From Nocardioides glacieisoli (GTDB taxonomy: Bacteria > Actinomycetota > Actinomycetes > Propionibacteriales > Nocardioidaceae): a stretch of 64,000 nt of DNA. The notes under the pieces were generated by a model that saw only the letters and a program-made list of their open reading frames with translations, had not been told where the DNA came from and searched no databases. Position numbers and translations under genes: made by a program. Numbering within the stretch: the first letter of the stretch is position 1; each line of letters starts with the position of its first letter. The stretch spans positions 124,001 through 188,000 of the forward strand of contig NZ_SDWS01000001.1 of NCBI RefSeq assembly GCF_004137245.1. The letters run 5' to 3'. Of this stretch, positions 37,823 to 48,592 are shown piece after piece.

Positions 37823-38461
37823 ATGGAGGCAGGCGACCAGGCGGAGCAGGTGGGCGGGTTGCCGCCGTGGGACTGCATGGCGAGGTGGACGCAGGCGGAG
37901 CGCGAGGTCTGGCTGATGGGGCCGTTCCGTGGCGGGATCCCGGGGATGGTGCGGCGGATCAGGCGGATCCTGGACGTGTCGCAGCGCGGGTTGGCTGCGC
38001 TGCTCGGGGTCTCGCAGTCGGTGGTCGCGCGGTGGGAGACCGGGCGCACGAGTCCGCGGATGAGTGTGGTGGAGCGGTTGTTGCGGATGGCTGGGCTGCG
38101 GATGGACTTCCACGACGAGGACACCGGTCAGGAGGTGGGTCCGATGCGTGCGGACGGGGCGCGCACCCATGGCGGGAGCCGGTACCCCGCGCACACGGAC
38201 CTCACGGTTACGGGGTGGTGGGTGCCGCGGCGGTTGCGGTCGATGACGTCGATCGAGGCGTACGAGTGGGTCGACCGTTCGAGACGGATCGGGGATCCGG
38301 CGATCAGGTGTCGCGTCTCGCCGTTCTGGAAGCGGATGCAGCGGATGGTCCACGGCACGCCGGATGACCACCCGGCCGTGCACCAGTTCGTCGCGGAGGT
38401 GCAATACCTCGACGAACGTCGTGAGGACCTGAAGCAGGAGAGGTACGGCCATGCCGCCTGA
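37823..38461 (+). CDS. XRE-family helix-turn-helix protein
   Basis: 212 residues. Cro/CI-type HTH at about residues 50-100: RRIRRILDVSQRGLAALLGVSQSVVARWETGRTSPRMSVVERLL. The remainder (about 110 residues: VTGWWVPRRLRS, IEAYEWVDRSRRIG) is not recognised. Codons end in G far more than in C, opposite to the neighbours, suggesting recent acquisition. ATG 37823 chosen; ATG 37877 (MARWTQAERE) is also possible. ilvD follows after 43 bp with its own promoter element. Confidence 0.7.
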   Translation: MEAGDQAEQVGGLPPWDCMARWTQAEREVWLMGPFRGGIPGMVRRIRRILDVSQRGLAALLGVSQSVVARWETGRTSPRMSVVERLLRMAGLRMDFHDEDTGQEVGPMRADGARTHGGSRYPAHTDLTVTGWWVPRRLRSMTSIEAYEWVDRSRRIGDPAIRCRVSPFWKRMQRMVHGTPDDHPAVHQFVAEVQYLDERREDLKQERYGHAA

Positions 38462-38492
38462 GACGCGGCCGGGGGAGCGGGAGGGTGCCGAC

Positions 38493-38498
38493 TAGCCT
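38493..38498 (+). promoter_or_regulatory. -10 element TAGCCT, leaderless start of ilvD
   Basis: TAGCCT ends six bases before ATG 38505. Confidence 0.6.
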
Positions 38499-38504
38499 GA
38501 CGCC

Positions 38505-40196
38505 ATGAGCCACGCAGCTGACGCACCCGACATCAAGCCCCGGAGCCGCGCCGTCACCGACGGCCTCGAGGCGACCGCCGCGCGGGGGATGTTGCGGGCG
38601 GTCGGCATGGGCGACGACGACTGGGAGAAGCCGCAGATCGGCGTCGCGTCCAGCTGGAACGAGATCACGCCCTGCAACCTGAGCCTCGACCGGCTGGCGA
38701 AGGCCGTGAAGAACGGCGTGCACGCGGCGGGTGGGTACCCACTGGAGTTCGGCACGATCTCGGTCTCCGACGGGATCTCGATGGGCCACGAGGGGATGCA
38801 CTTCTCCCTCGTCAGCCGTGAGGTCATCGCTGACTCCGTGGAGACCGTGATGATGGCCGAGCGGCTCGACGGCTCGGTGCTGCTCGCCGGCTGCGACAAG
38901 TCCCTGCCCGGCATGCTGATGGCCGCCGCGCGCCTCGACCTGGCGAGCGTGTTCCTCTACGCCGGCACGATCATGCCCGGCCAGGTCGACGGCAAGGACG
39001 TCACGATCATCGACGCCTTCGAAGCGGTCGGTGCCTGCCTCGCCGGCAAGATGACGCGCGAGAAGGTCGACGAGATCGAGCGCGCGATCTGCCCGGGCGA
39101 GGGCGCGTGCGGAGGGGCGTACACCGCCAACACGATGGCCAGCGTCGCCGAGGCGCTGGGGATGTCGCTGCCGGGCAGCTCGTCCCCGCCGGCCGTGGAC
39201 CGCCGCCGCGACGGGTTCGCCCACAAGTCCGGCGAGGCCGTCGTCAACATGCTGCGCGAGGGCATCACCGCCCGCCAGATCATGACCAAGCCCGCCTTCG
39301 AGAACGCGATCACCATGGCGATGGCGCTCGGTGGCTCGACGAACGCCGTCCTCCACCTCCTCGCGATCGCCCGCGAGGCCGAGGTCGACCTGACGCTCGA
39401 CGACTTCACCCGCATCGGACGCAACGTGCCGCACCTCGCGGACATGAAGCCGTTCGGCCGGTTCGTGTGGACGGACTTCGACCGCGTCGGTGGCATCCCG
39501 GTCCTGCTGCGGGCGCTGCTCGACGCCGGCCACCTCCACGGTGACGTCCTCACCTGCACCGGCAAGACGATGGCGGAGAACCTCGCCGAGCTCGACCCCA
39601 AGCCGCTCGACGGCGAGATCCTGCGCCAGCTCGACCGGCCGATCCATGCCACCGGCGGCCTGACGATCCTCAAGGGCTCGCTGGCCCCGGACGGCGCCGT
39701 GGTGAAGAGCGCCGGCTTCGACGACTCGACCTTCACCGGCACCGCCCGCGTCTTCGACGGCGAGCGCAAGGCGCTCGACGCGCTGACCGAGGGTGCCATC
39801 AAGGCCGGCGACGTCGTCGTCATCCGCTACGAGGGCCCCAAGGGTGGCCCGGGCATGCGCGAGATGCTCGCCATCACCGGGGCGATCAAGGGCGCCGGGC
39901 TCGGCAAGGACGTCCTGCTCATCACCGACGGGAGGTTCTCCGGCGGGACGACCGGATTGTGCGTCGGGCACATCGCCCCCGAGGCGAGCGACGGCGGCCC
40001 CATCGCGTTCCTGCAGGACGGTGACCGGATCACCCTCGACGTCGCGAACATGACCCTCGACGTCCACGTCGAGGAGGACGAGCTCGCCAGGCGCGCCGAG
40101 GGATGGGAGCCGCTGCCGCCGAAGTACACCCGCGGCGTGCTCGGCAAGTACCGCAAGGTCGTCCACTCGGCGGCCGACGGAGCGGTCTGCTACTGA
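38505..40196 (+). CDS. ilvD: Dihydroxy-acid dehydratase
   Basis: Third step of valine/isoleucine synthesis: dehydrates dihydroxy-acids to 2-keto acids with an Fe-S cluster. 563 residues. Cys of the cluster are in [13 protein letters not shown] and [16 protein letters not shown], the two family signatures; [19 protein letters not shown] occurs near the end. It is apart from ilvBNC (45 kb), which is usual in actinobacteria. Confidence 0.97.
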   Translation: MSHAADAPDIKPRSRAVTDGLEATAARGMLRAVGMGDDDWEKPQIGVASSWNEITPCNLSLDRLAKAVKNGVHAAGGYPLEFGTISVSDGISMGHEGMHFSLVSREVIADSVETVMMAERLDGSVLLAGCDKSLPGMLMAAARLDLASVFLYAGTIMPGQVDGKDVTIIDAFEAVGACLAGKMTREKVDEIERAICPGEGACGGAYTANTMASVAEALGMSLPGSSSPPAVDRRRDGFAHKSGEAVVNMLREGITARQIMTKPAFENAITMAMALGGSTNAVLHLLAIAREAEVDLTLDDFTRIGRNVPHLADMKPFGRFVWTDFDRVGGIPVLLRALLDAGHLHGDVLTCTGKTMAENLAELDPKPLDGEILRQLDRPIHATGGLTILKGSLAPDGAVVKSAGFDDSTFTGTARVFDGERKALDALTEGAIKAGDVVVIRYEGPKGGPGMREMLAITGAIKGAGLGKDVLLITDGRFSGGTTGLCVGHIAPEASDGGPIAFLQDGDRITLDVANMTLDVHVEEDELARRAEGWEPLPPKYTRGVLGKYRKVVHSAADGAVCY

Positions 40197-40215
40197 GGGC
40201 ACGAGGCAGGCTCGG

Positions 40216-40221
40216 TAGGTT
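40216..40221 (+). promoter_or_regulatory. -10 element TAGGTT, leaderless start of kynU
   Basis: TAGGTT ends six bases before GTG 40228. Confidence 0.6.
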
Positions 40222-40227
40222 GCTGGG

Positions 40228-41448
40228 GTGAGCACCGCATCCCCCCGCTCGTCGGCCGAGCTCGACGCCGCCGACCCCCTCGCCCCGCTGCGCGACCGCT
40301 TCGTCGGAGCCGAGTCCGACCTCGTCTACTTCGACGGCAACTCGCTCGGCCGCCCGGTCGCCGACGTCGCCGACCGCCTCACCACATTCGTCCAGGAGGA
40401 GTGGGGTGGCCGGCTCATCCGCGGCTGGGACGAGCGCTGGATGGACCTGCCCACGACCCTCGGTGACGACCTCGGCCGGATCGCGCTCGGGGCCGCCGCC
40501 GGCCAGACCGCGATCGGCGACTCGACCACCGTCTGGCTCTACAAGCTGATGCGCGCCGCGGTCGACCACGCCGTACGCACGGACCCCGCGCGCACCGAGA
40601 TCGTCATCGACACCGACAACTTCCCCACCGACCGCTACGTCGCCGAGGGCATCGCCGCCGAGCGCGGGTTGACCCTGCGCTGGATCGAGGTCGACACCTC
40701 CGCCGGCGTCACGGCCGACCAGGTCCGCGAGGCGGTCAGCGAGCGCACCGCGCTCGTCGTGGTCAACCACGTGGCCTACCGCTCGGCCTGGCTCGCCGAC
40801 GCCCCCGAGCTCACCCGGATCGTCCACGAGGCCGGGGCGCTGGTGCTCTGGGACCTCTGCCACTCCGCCGGCGTCGTCCCGACCGCCCTCGACGCGTGGG
40901 ACGTCGACCTCGCCGTCGGCTGCACCTACAAATACCTCAACGGCGGCCCCGGCTCGCCCGCCTTCGGCTACGTCAACGCCCGCCTGCAGGGTGAGCTCAC
41001 CCAGCCGATCCAGGGCTGGATGGGCCACGCCGACCCGTTCCTCATGGGCCCCGGCTACACGCCCGCCCCCGGCATCCGCCGCTTCATCTCCGGCACCCCG
41101 CCGATCCTCGGCATGGTCGCGATGCAGAGCATGCTCGAGCTCGTCGACGAGGCCGGCATCGAGGCGATCCGCGAGAAGTCCGTCGCGCTGACGTCATACG
41201 CCGTCGAGCTCGCCGAGGCGACGCTGCCCGAGGTCACTCTCGCGTCGCCGCGCGACCCCGCGCAGCGCGGCGGCCACATCACGCTCCACCACGACCGCAT
41301 GCGCGAGGTCACCGCCGCGCTGTGGCAGCGCGACGTGATCCCCGACTACCGCGACCCGGGCGGCCTCCGGATCGGGCTCTCGCCGCTGAGCACGTCGTTC
41401 GACGAGGTCGAGCGCGGCATCGCGGCCGTCGCAGAGGCGCTGCGATGA
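40228..41448 (+). CDS. kynU: Kynureninase
   Basis: PLP enzyme that cleaves kynurenine to anthranilate and alanine in tryptophan breakdown. 406 residues. PLP Lys 235 sits in CTYKYLNGGPGSPAF, coded by AAA, a codon rarely used here. Further signatures: YFDGNSLGRP, DLCHSAGVVP and QPIQGWMGHADPF. No tryptophan dioxygenase or kynurenine formamidase gene is in the window; the next gene starts on its stop codon (ATGA). Confidence 0.93.
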   Translation: MSTASPRSSAELDAADPLAPLRDRFVGAESDLVYFDGNSLGRPVADVADRLTTFVQEEWGGRLIRGWDERWMDLPTTLGDDLGRIALGAAAGQTAIGDSTTVWLYKLMRAAVDHAVRTDPARTEIVIDTDNFPTDRYVAEGIAAERGLTLRWIEVDTSAGVTADQVREAVSERTALVVVNHVAYRSAWLADAPELTRIVHEAGALVLWDLCHSAGVVPTALDAWDVDLAVGCTYKYLNGGPGSPAFGYVNARLQGELTQPIQGWMGHADPFLMGPGYTPAPGIRRFISGTPPILGMVAMQSMLELVDEAGIEAIREKSVALTSYAVELAEATLPEVTLASPRDPAQRGGHITLHHDRMREVTAALWQRDVIPDYRDPGGLRIGLSPLSTSFDEVERGIAAVAEALR

Positions 41449-42194
41449 GCCGGCCCGTGGGCGTGCAGCTGTCGGCCACGCGGACCAGGTCCACCAACGA
41501 CCACGGCCAACCTCTCGGCCGCCCCGTCGACTGGACCCCGGCCACCGCCCCCGCGCGGGACGTGGTGATCGCGGGAGCCGGCGTCCGCCTGGAGCCGATC
41601 GGGCCCCAGCACGTCGACGACCTGTACAGCGCGGTGTGCCGGACGGACGACGACCCGATCTGGACCTACCTGTTCTGGGAGCGACCGCGCGACCGCGAGG
41701 CGATGGCGCAGCACGTCGCCGACCGCATGGCCGACCCCACACAGGTGACGTTCGCGATCGTCCCGGTCGAGACGGGTCGCGCGGCCGGCTTCTGCTCGCT
41801 GATGCGGATCGACCCCACCATGGGCTCGATCGAGGTTGGCGGGATCGCCTTCGGCCGCCAGCTCCAGCGCAGCCGCGCGGCCACCGAGACGATGGCGCTG
41901 CTGATGCGTCACGCCTTCGACGACCTGGGCTACCGCCGCTACGAGTGGAAGTGCGACAGCCTCAACGCCCCGTCGCGCCGCGCCGCGCTCCGGCTCGGCT
42001 TCATCTGGGAGGGCCGCTTCCGCAACGCGCTCGTCTACAAGGGCCGCAACCGCGACACCGACTGGTTCTCGATCACCGACCTCGAGTGGCCCCGCGTCCG
42101 CGCGGCCCTCGACGCCTGGCTCGACGACGACAACTTCGACGACATGGGCCGCCAGCGCGTGCGCCTCGCCGCGCGACCGCCCGAGAAGGACTGA
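41445..42194 (+). CDS. GNAT acetyltransferase
   Basis: 249 residues, RimJ/RimL-like. Acetyl-CoA fold elements: VTFAIVPVETGRAAGFCSLMRI (beta 4), EVGGIAFGRQLQRSRAATETMALLMRHAFD (a Q/R-x-x-x-G/A loop variant) and RRYEWKCDSLNAPSRRAALRLGFIWEGRFRNAL. About 40 extra N-terminal residues. Translationally coupled to kynU by a 4-bp overlap, so the two may act in a common pathway, but its substrate is unknown. Confidence 0.87.
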   Translation: MSRPVGVQLSATRTRSTNDHGQPLGRPVDWTPATAPARDVVIAGAGVRLEPIGPQHVDDLYSAVCRTDDDPIWTYLFWERPRDREAMAQHVADRMADPTQVTFAIVPVETGRAAGFCSLMRIDPTMGSIEVGGIAFGRQLQRSRAATETMALLMRHAFDDLGYRRYEWKCDSLNAPSRRAALRLGFIWEGRFRNALVYKGRNRDTDWFSITDLEWPRVRAALDAWLDDDNFDDMGRQRVRLAARPPEKD

Positions 42195-42196
42195 GC

Positions 42197-42613
42197 ATGG
42201 ACCAGCGCGTCAGCTTCATCACCCTCGTCGTCACCGACCTCGAGGTCTCCCGGAAGTTCTATGTCGACGGCCTCGGGTGGGAGCCCGAGCTCCACGAGGC
42301 GGGGGAGGTGCTCATGTTCCGCGTGGCCGAGAAGGTCGTGCTCAGCCTCTGGGCCGAGTCGTTCTTCGTCGAGGAGGTCGGCCACCAGCCGGCGCGCGGC
42401 GGCGTACCCCCGATCACCCTCGCCCACAACCTCTCCACCAAGCGGGGTGTCGACACCGTCCTCGAGCAGGCGGCCGTCGCCGGTGCCACTGAGATCGGCG
42501 AGCCCGTCGAGCGCGAGTGGGGCGGCTACACCGGTTACTTCGCCGACCCCGACGGCTTCCGCTGGGAAGTCGCCTACAACCCGGGTGAGATCGGGCAGTC
42601 TGTGCTCCCGTGA
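42197..42613 (+). CDS. VOC (glyoxalase-like) protein
   Basis: 138 residues, two beta-alpha-beta-beta-beta modules: ISFITLVVTDLEVSRKFYVDGLGW-type opening and YTGYFADPDGFRWEVAYNP at the end. Metal-ligand positions are only partly filled (Glu present, His unclear). GAGAAGGA precedes ATG 42197. Overlaps the deaminase gene by 4 bp; substrate unknown. Confidence 0.85.
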   Translation: MDQRVSFITLVVTDLEVSRKFYVDGLGWEPELHEAGEVLMFRVAEKVVLSLWAESFFVEEVGHQPARGGVPPITLAHNLSTKRGVDTVLEQAAVAGATEIGEPVEREWGGYTGYFADPDGFRWEVAYNPGEIGQSVLP

Positions 42614-43062
42614 GCGAGACCATCACAGTTGCGGGGTCCGTGCCCGGCTGGGACGACTACTTCCTCGGCATCGCGACCGCCGTCGCCGCCCGCGCCAAGT
42701 GCACGCGCCGCCGCGTCGGTGCCGTCCTGACGATCGACCACCGGATCATCGCGACCGGCTACAACGGCGCCGCGCCCGGCGAGGACGACTGCCTGATGGG
42801 GGCCTGCCCGCGCGGTCGGTTGTCGTACGACGACGTGCCCGGGCTCGGCGACTACGACCGGCCGGGCACGGCCGGGTTCTGCATCGCCATCCACGCTGAG
42901 GTCAACGCGCTGCTCTTCGCGACGCGCGACACCAAGGGCGCGACGGCCTACATCACCGACCCGCCCTGCCCGGGCTGCCGCAAGGCGCTGGCCGCCGCCG
43001 GAGTGGTGCGCGCGGTCTGGCCCGACGGGGAGCACGACCGCGTCGGCCTCACTTCCTGGTAG
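42610..43062 (+). CDS. Deoxycytidylate deaminase-like protein
   Basis: Zinc-dependent deaminase, 150 residues. Catalytic HAEVNAL (His ligand and Glu proton shuttle) and PPCPGCRKAL (two Cys ligands) match ComEB/dCMP deaminases. KCTRRRVGAVLTIDHRIIATGYNGAAPG forms the N-terminal fold. Likely makes dUMP from dCMP; some close relatives deaminate other nucleotides. GTG start on the stop of the VOC gene. Confidence 0.85.
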   Translation: MSETITVAGSVPGWDDYFLGIATAVAARAKCTRRRVGAVLTIDHRIIATGYNGAAPGEDDCLMGACPRGRLSYDDVPGLGDYDRPGTAGFCIAIHAEVNALLFATRDTKGATAYITDPPCPGCRKALAAAGVVRAVWPDGEHDRVGLTSW

Positions 43063-43515
43063 TCAGTGCGGCCTGACCCACACCAGCTCGTCGGACTCCC
43101 ACTTCTCCAGCGCCACCGGCACCAGCACAGTCATCGCGGCCGAGGCCGATCCGGCGGTCAGGTCGTCGACGTGCTCGGCACCGTAGGCCTGGCCGACGGC
43201 GTTGTTGCGCTGGTCGACGCTCGAGTCGCGGTGGCTCGGCGTCCCGGCCTCCTGGGCCGCGGCGATGGCCTGCGCGACGTCCGCGCCGAACCGCGCAGTC
43301 AGCACGGCCTGCCACATGAAGTGGCGCATCGCGTTGCTGCGACCGGGCACGCCGCGACCGTTCGCGGCGGCCGCCTGCAGCGCGGCCTGCGAGACCTGCA
43401 GCACCTCGAAGGCGCCCGACGGCCCCAGGCCGGCCTTCAGCGCAGCCGCGTAGAGGCGCGGGACGACGGTCGCCGAGTGGATCGCAGACGCGACAGAAGT
43501 GCCGGGGAATCCCAT
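43063..43515 (-). CDS. DUF6973-like protein
   Basis: About 150 residues, no signal peptide. RSNAMRHFMWQAVLTARFGADVA and DQRNNAVGQAYG fit the NAxxH...RNNxxG pattern of DUF6973, a family of unknown role found in secreted and toxin-like proteins of actinobacteria. ATG 43515 chosen; GTG 43521 is in frame. Its stop abuts the stop of the convergent deaminase gene. Confidence 0.7.
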   Translation of the reverse strand: MGFPGTSVASAIHSATVVPRLYAAALKAGLGPSGAFEVLQVSQAALQAAAANGRGVPGRSNAMRHFMWQAVLTARFGADVAQAIAAAQEAGTPSHRDSSVDQRNNAVGQAYGAEHVDDLTAGSASAAMTVLVPVALEKWESDELVWVRPH

Positions 43516-43587
43516 GGACACAGGGTGTCAGACTCGGTCCATGGTCTCGACGATCCGTAGGGGGTGGTCGCTGTCGGTGGCCCGTGG

Positions 43588-43593
43588 CAGGGT
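43588..43593 (+). promoter_or_regulatory. -10-like CAGGGT, leaderless start
   Basis: CAGGGT ends six bases before ATG 43600. Confidence 0.4.
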
Positions 43594-43599
43594 CGCAGG

Positions 43600-44295
43600 A
43601 TGAGCGATGCGACCTCCGACCCGAAGGCACGTCTCACCCACGACCAGATCCTCGACGCCGGGATCGACGACTGGCGCAAGGTCCTCAACCGGCTCCGGGC
43701 CCGCTTCCGCACGGGCGACTTCGCCACCGGCGTCGCCCTGGTCGACAGGATCGGTGCAGCCGCCGACGAGGCGAATCACCACCCCGACGTCTCGCTGACC
43801 TATCCCGAGGTGGTCGTGACCCTCAGCAGCCACGACGTCGGCGGGATCACCAGCCGCGACATCGACCTCGCGCGCCGGATCAGCGGCTTCGCTGCCGAGC
43901 TCGGTGCCGCGGCGGACACCTCCGGGCTCACCGAGCTCGAGCCGGCGGTCGACACGTCGGACGGCACCCGGCTCGGCCCGTTCTACTCCGCCCTGCTGGG
44001 CGCCGAGATGCAGGACGGCGGTCCCGTCGACCCCAGCGGGCAGGTGCCCGGCCTGTGGTTCCAGGAGCCGCCGGGGCCCGACGACGAGCGGGGGGCGGAG
44101 CTGCCGGAGCAGGACGTCGAGCAGCGCTGGCACTTCGACGTCTGGGTGCCGCACGACGAGGGAGAGCGTCGGCTGAAGGCGGTTCTCGACGCCGGCGGCA
44201 CGCTCGTCAGCGACGCCGAGGCCCCGTCCTACTGGGTGGTCGCCGACGCCGACGGCAACCGGTCGTGCATCTGCACCCCGCTCGACCGCGGGTGA
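43600..44295 (+). CDS. Pterin-4a-carbinolamine dehydratase/VOC fusion 1
   Basis: 231 residues. Residues about 15-105 form a PCD domain (recycling of 4a-hydroxytetrahydrobiopterin): His 60 and His 61 in NHHPDVSLTYPEV and His 78 in LSSHDVGGITSRDIDLA, the three catalytic His at the same spacing as in rat PCD (61, 62, 79). Residues about 120-228 form a glyoxalase_6-type VOC domain (FYSALLGAEMQDGG, GLWFQEPP, GTLVSDAEAPSYWVVADADGN). Substrate uncertain. A paralogue follows after 4 bp. Confidence 0.85.
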   Translation: MSDATSDPKARLTHDQILDAGIDDWRKVLNRLRARFRTGDFATGVALVDRIGAAADEANHHPDVSLTYPEVVVTLSSHDVGGITSRDIDLARRISGFAAELGAAADTSGLTELEPAVDTSDGTRLGPFYSALLGAEMQDGGPVDPSGQVPGLWFQEPPGPDDERGAELPEQDVEQRWHFDVWVPHDEGERRLKAVLDAGGTLVSDAEAPSYWVVADADGNRSCICTPLDRG

Positions 44296-44299
44296 GCCG

Positions 44300-44977
44300 G
44301 TGACCGACGACTCCGCAGCGCTCACCTTCACGGCGGTCCAGGCCGAGATCGATCGCGGGGAGGGCCTCGCCGACCGGCGGATGATGTTCCAGACCCTGGA
44401 GACGAGGTACGCCACCGGCAGCTTCGCGACCGGGCTGGAGCTGGCGGTCCGGATCGGCGGGGTCGCCGCCGAGCTCGACCACCACCCGGAGCTCGACCTG
44501 CGGTTCGCGACGCTCCACGTGCGGCTGATCAGCAGGGACGTCTTCGGCGTCACGCGGCGTGACCTCGACCTCGCCCGGCGGATCGGCACGATCGCCGACG
44601 ATCTCGGTGTCACCGCCGACCCGGACGTCGTCGAGATCGTCGAGCTGGCCCTCGACACGCCCGACCACGCCGAGATCAAGCCGTTCTGGCGCGCGGTGCT
44701 GGGCTACGAGGACCATCCGCTCCACGACCGCGAGGTGCGCGACCTGGAGGGGATCGGCCCCGCGCTGTGGTTCCAGCAGACCGACCCCCACGAGGAGCCA
44801 CGGCAGCGCTTCCACCTCGATGTCCGCGTGCCGCCCGAGGTGGCGGGGCCGCGGATCCGGGCCGCCCTCGCCGCCGGTGGAACGCTGGTCAGCGACGAGC
44901 GCGCCCCGACGTTCGTGGTGCTGGCAGACCCGCAGGGCAACAAGGTGTGCGTCACCACCGGGCTCGGGCGGGACTGA
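44300..44977 (+). CDS. Pterin-4a-carbinolamine dehydratase/VOC fusion 2 (His to Arg)
   Basis: 225 residues with the same two-domain order as the gene before it: PCD-like (about 5-100) and VOC (about 110-222, [42 protein letters not shown]). His 61 and His 62 are kept, but the third catalytic His is Arg 79 (LISRDVFG), so dehydratase activity may be reduced, lost or altered. GTG start 4 bp after the first copy; clearly a tandem duplication that has diverged. Confidence 0.82.
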   Translation: MTDDSAALTFTAVQAEIDRGEGLADRRMMFQTLETRYATGSFATGLELAVRIGGVAAELDHHPELDLRFATLHVRLISRDVFGVTRRDLDLARRIGTIADDLGVTADPDVVEIVELALDTPDHAEIKPFWRAVLGYEDHPLHDREVRDLEGIGPALWFQQTDPHEEPRQRFHLDVRVPPEVAGPRIRAALAAGGTLVSDERAPTFVVLADPQGNKVCVTTGLGRD

Positions 44978-45014
44978 CGCTGCGCTTGACCTGCCACATT
45001 CCGAGACTCGCGTT

Positions 45015-45025
45015 CCACATCGTGG
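45015..45025. promoter_or_regulatory. CCAC-ATC-GTGG dyad upstream of ilvBNC
   Basis: A small perfect dyad in the ilvB promoter region. Branched-chain amino acid genes of actinobacteria are often controlled by IclR-type regulators (LtbR/NdgR); this could be such a site, but I cannot confirm the motif. Confidence 0.3.
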
Positions 45026-45079
45026 GACGACTGGCACACTGGCTTGACGCCGGACCGGCCCGGCGACGACGGTTGTCGC

Positions 45080-45121
45080 ATGCGCACCGACATTCTTGTA
45101 CGCACGCGACGCGTGAGCTGA
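45080..45121 (+). CDS. ilvBNC attenuator leader peptide
   Basis: A 13-codon frame, [13 protein letters not shown], ending in TGA. Ile, Leu and Val stand in a row, coded by ATT, CTT and GTA, rare codons in this genome, which mostly uses ATC, CTC/CTG and GTC/GTG. A GC hairpin with six T residues follows 28 bases later. This is the classical layout for attenuation: starved ribosomes stall at the ILV codons and permit read-through into ilvB. Confidence 0.85.
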   Translation: MRTDILVRTRRVS

Positions 45122-45149
45122 GGTCCCCGGACCCGCTGCACACGCGTCA

Positions 45150-45182
45150 CCCCTCGTCGCCCACCGGGCCGAGGGGTTTTTT
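45150..45182 (+). terminator. Attenuator terminator before ilvB
   Basis: CCCCTCG (45150-45156) pairs with CGAGGGG (45170-45176), extended by GCCC/GGGC inside, loop ACC; six T residues follow (45177-45182). One of the few hairpins in the window with a true U tract. Confidence 0.9.
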
Positions 45183-45213
45183 GTTGCCGTACACCGAACC
45201 AGGAAGAAGATCC

Positions 45214-46949
45214 ATGAGCGAGCAGGTCACCGGAGCCCAGAGCCTCGTGACGTCCCTCGAGGCGGCCGGCGTCACCGACATCTTCGGCATCCCGGGCGGG
45301 GCCATCCTCCCGGCGTACGACCCGCTCATGGACTCCACCCGGATCCGGCACATCCTCGTGCGCCACGAGCAGGGTGCCGGGCACGCCGCCCAGGGGTACG
45401 CCGCCGCCACCGGCAAGGTCGGCGTCTGCATGGCCACCTCTGGCCCGGGCGCGACCAACCTCGTCACGCCGCTCGCCGACGCCCACATGGACTCGGTGCC
45501 GATGGTGGCCGTGACCGGCCAGGTCAGCGCGGCGATGATCGGGACGGACGCCTTCCAGGAGGCCGACATCCGCGGCATCACGATGCCGATCACCAAGCAC
45601 AACTTCCTCGTCACCGACCCCCGCGACATCCCGCACACGATCGCCGAGGCCTTCCACATCGCCTCGACCGGCCGGCCCGGCCCGGTGCTGGTCGACGTCG
45701 CCAAGTCGGCGCTCCAGGCGATGACGACGTTCGCCTGGCCGAGCGAGCTGCACCTGCCCGGCTACCGTCCCGTCACCACGCCGCACGCGAAGCAGATCAA
45801 GGAGGCGGTGCGGCTGATCAAGGAGGCCCGCCGCCCGGTGCTCTACGTCGGCGGCGGGGTCATCCGGGCCCGCGCGTCCCGCGAGCTCGCCCGGCTCGCT
45901 GCGCTGACCGGCATCCCGGTCGTCACCACGCTGATGGCCCGCGGCGCGTTCCCCGACAGCAACCCGCAGCACCTCGGGATGCCGGGGATGCACGGCACGG
46001 TCGCCGCCGTCGCCGGACTGCAGAAGAGCGACCTGATCATCAGCCTGGGCGCCCGCTTCGACGACCGCGTCACGGGCAACCTCGACTCCTTCGCCCCCAA
46101 CGCCCTGGTCATCCACGCCGACATCGACCCGGCCGAGATCGGCAAGAACCGGCACGCCGACGTGCCGATCGTGGGGGACTGCAAGGAGGTCATCACGCAG
46201 CTCGTCGCGCTGCTGGAGGCCGAGGGCGCCGACGGTGACTACGAGGCCTGGGTCGCCTTCCTCGCCGGGCTCAAGCAGAGCTACCCGCTGGGCTACGACA
46301 CGCCTGCGGACGGCTCGCTCGCCCCGCAGTACGTCATCGAGCGGCTCGGCGCGATCGCCGGTCCCGAGGCGATCTACGCCTCCGGAGTCGGCCAGCACCA
46401 GATGTGGGCGGCCCACTACGTCGGCTACGAGAACCCCAACACGTGGATCAACTCCGGCGGCCTCGGCACGATGGGCTACGCCGTGCCGGCCGCGATGGGC
46501 GCGAAGGTCGGGATGCCCGACAGCACCGTGTGGGCGATCGACGGCGACGGCTGCTTCCAGATGACCAACCAGGAGCTCGCCACCTGCGCGATCAACGACA
46601 TCCCCATCAAGGTCGCGATCATCAACAACGAGTCGCTCGGCATGGTCCGGCAGTGGCAGACGCTCTTCTACAACGAGCGCTACTCCAACACCGACCTGCA
46701 CTCCAAGCGGATCCCCGACTTCGTCAAGCTCGCCGACGCCTACGGCTGCGTGGGCCTGGCCTGCGAGTCGCCCGACGAGGTCGACGCCACGATCGAGAAG
46801 GCGATGGCGATCGACGACCAGCCGGTGGTGGTGGACTTCCGCGTGCACCGCGACGCGATGGTGTGGCCGATGGTGGCCGCCGGCACCAGCAACGACGAGA
46901 TCAAGTACGCGCGCGACCTGGCGCCCCAGTTCGACGAGGACGACATCTG

Positions 46950-46950
<1 letters not shown>
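45214..46950 (+). CDS. ilvB: Acetolactate synthase, large (catalytic) subunit
   Basis: ThDP enzyme of branched-chain amino acid synthesis. 578 residues: the ThDP PYR domain contains catalytic Glu 52 in [15 protein letters not shown]; the PP domain has the metal site [18 protein letters not shown]-binding middle domain present. ATG 45214 is preceded by AGGAAGA. The ilvN start overlaps its stop by one base (TGATG). Confidence 0.97.
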
Positions 46951-48555
<1,605 letters not shown>

Positions 48556-48592
48556 CGCGGACGCAGCAGCCACCGACGGCCTCGGCGCACCC

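Noticed and set aside
43501-43599. Longer start (43564) for the first PCD-VOC fusion
   Set aside because: The extension is non-conserved, and ATG 43600 sits at leaderless distance from CAGGGT and aligns with the paralogue.
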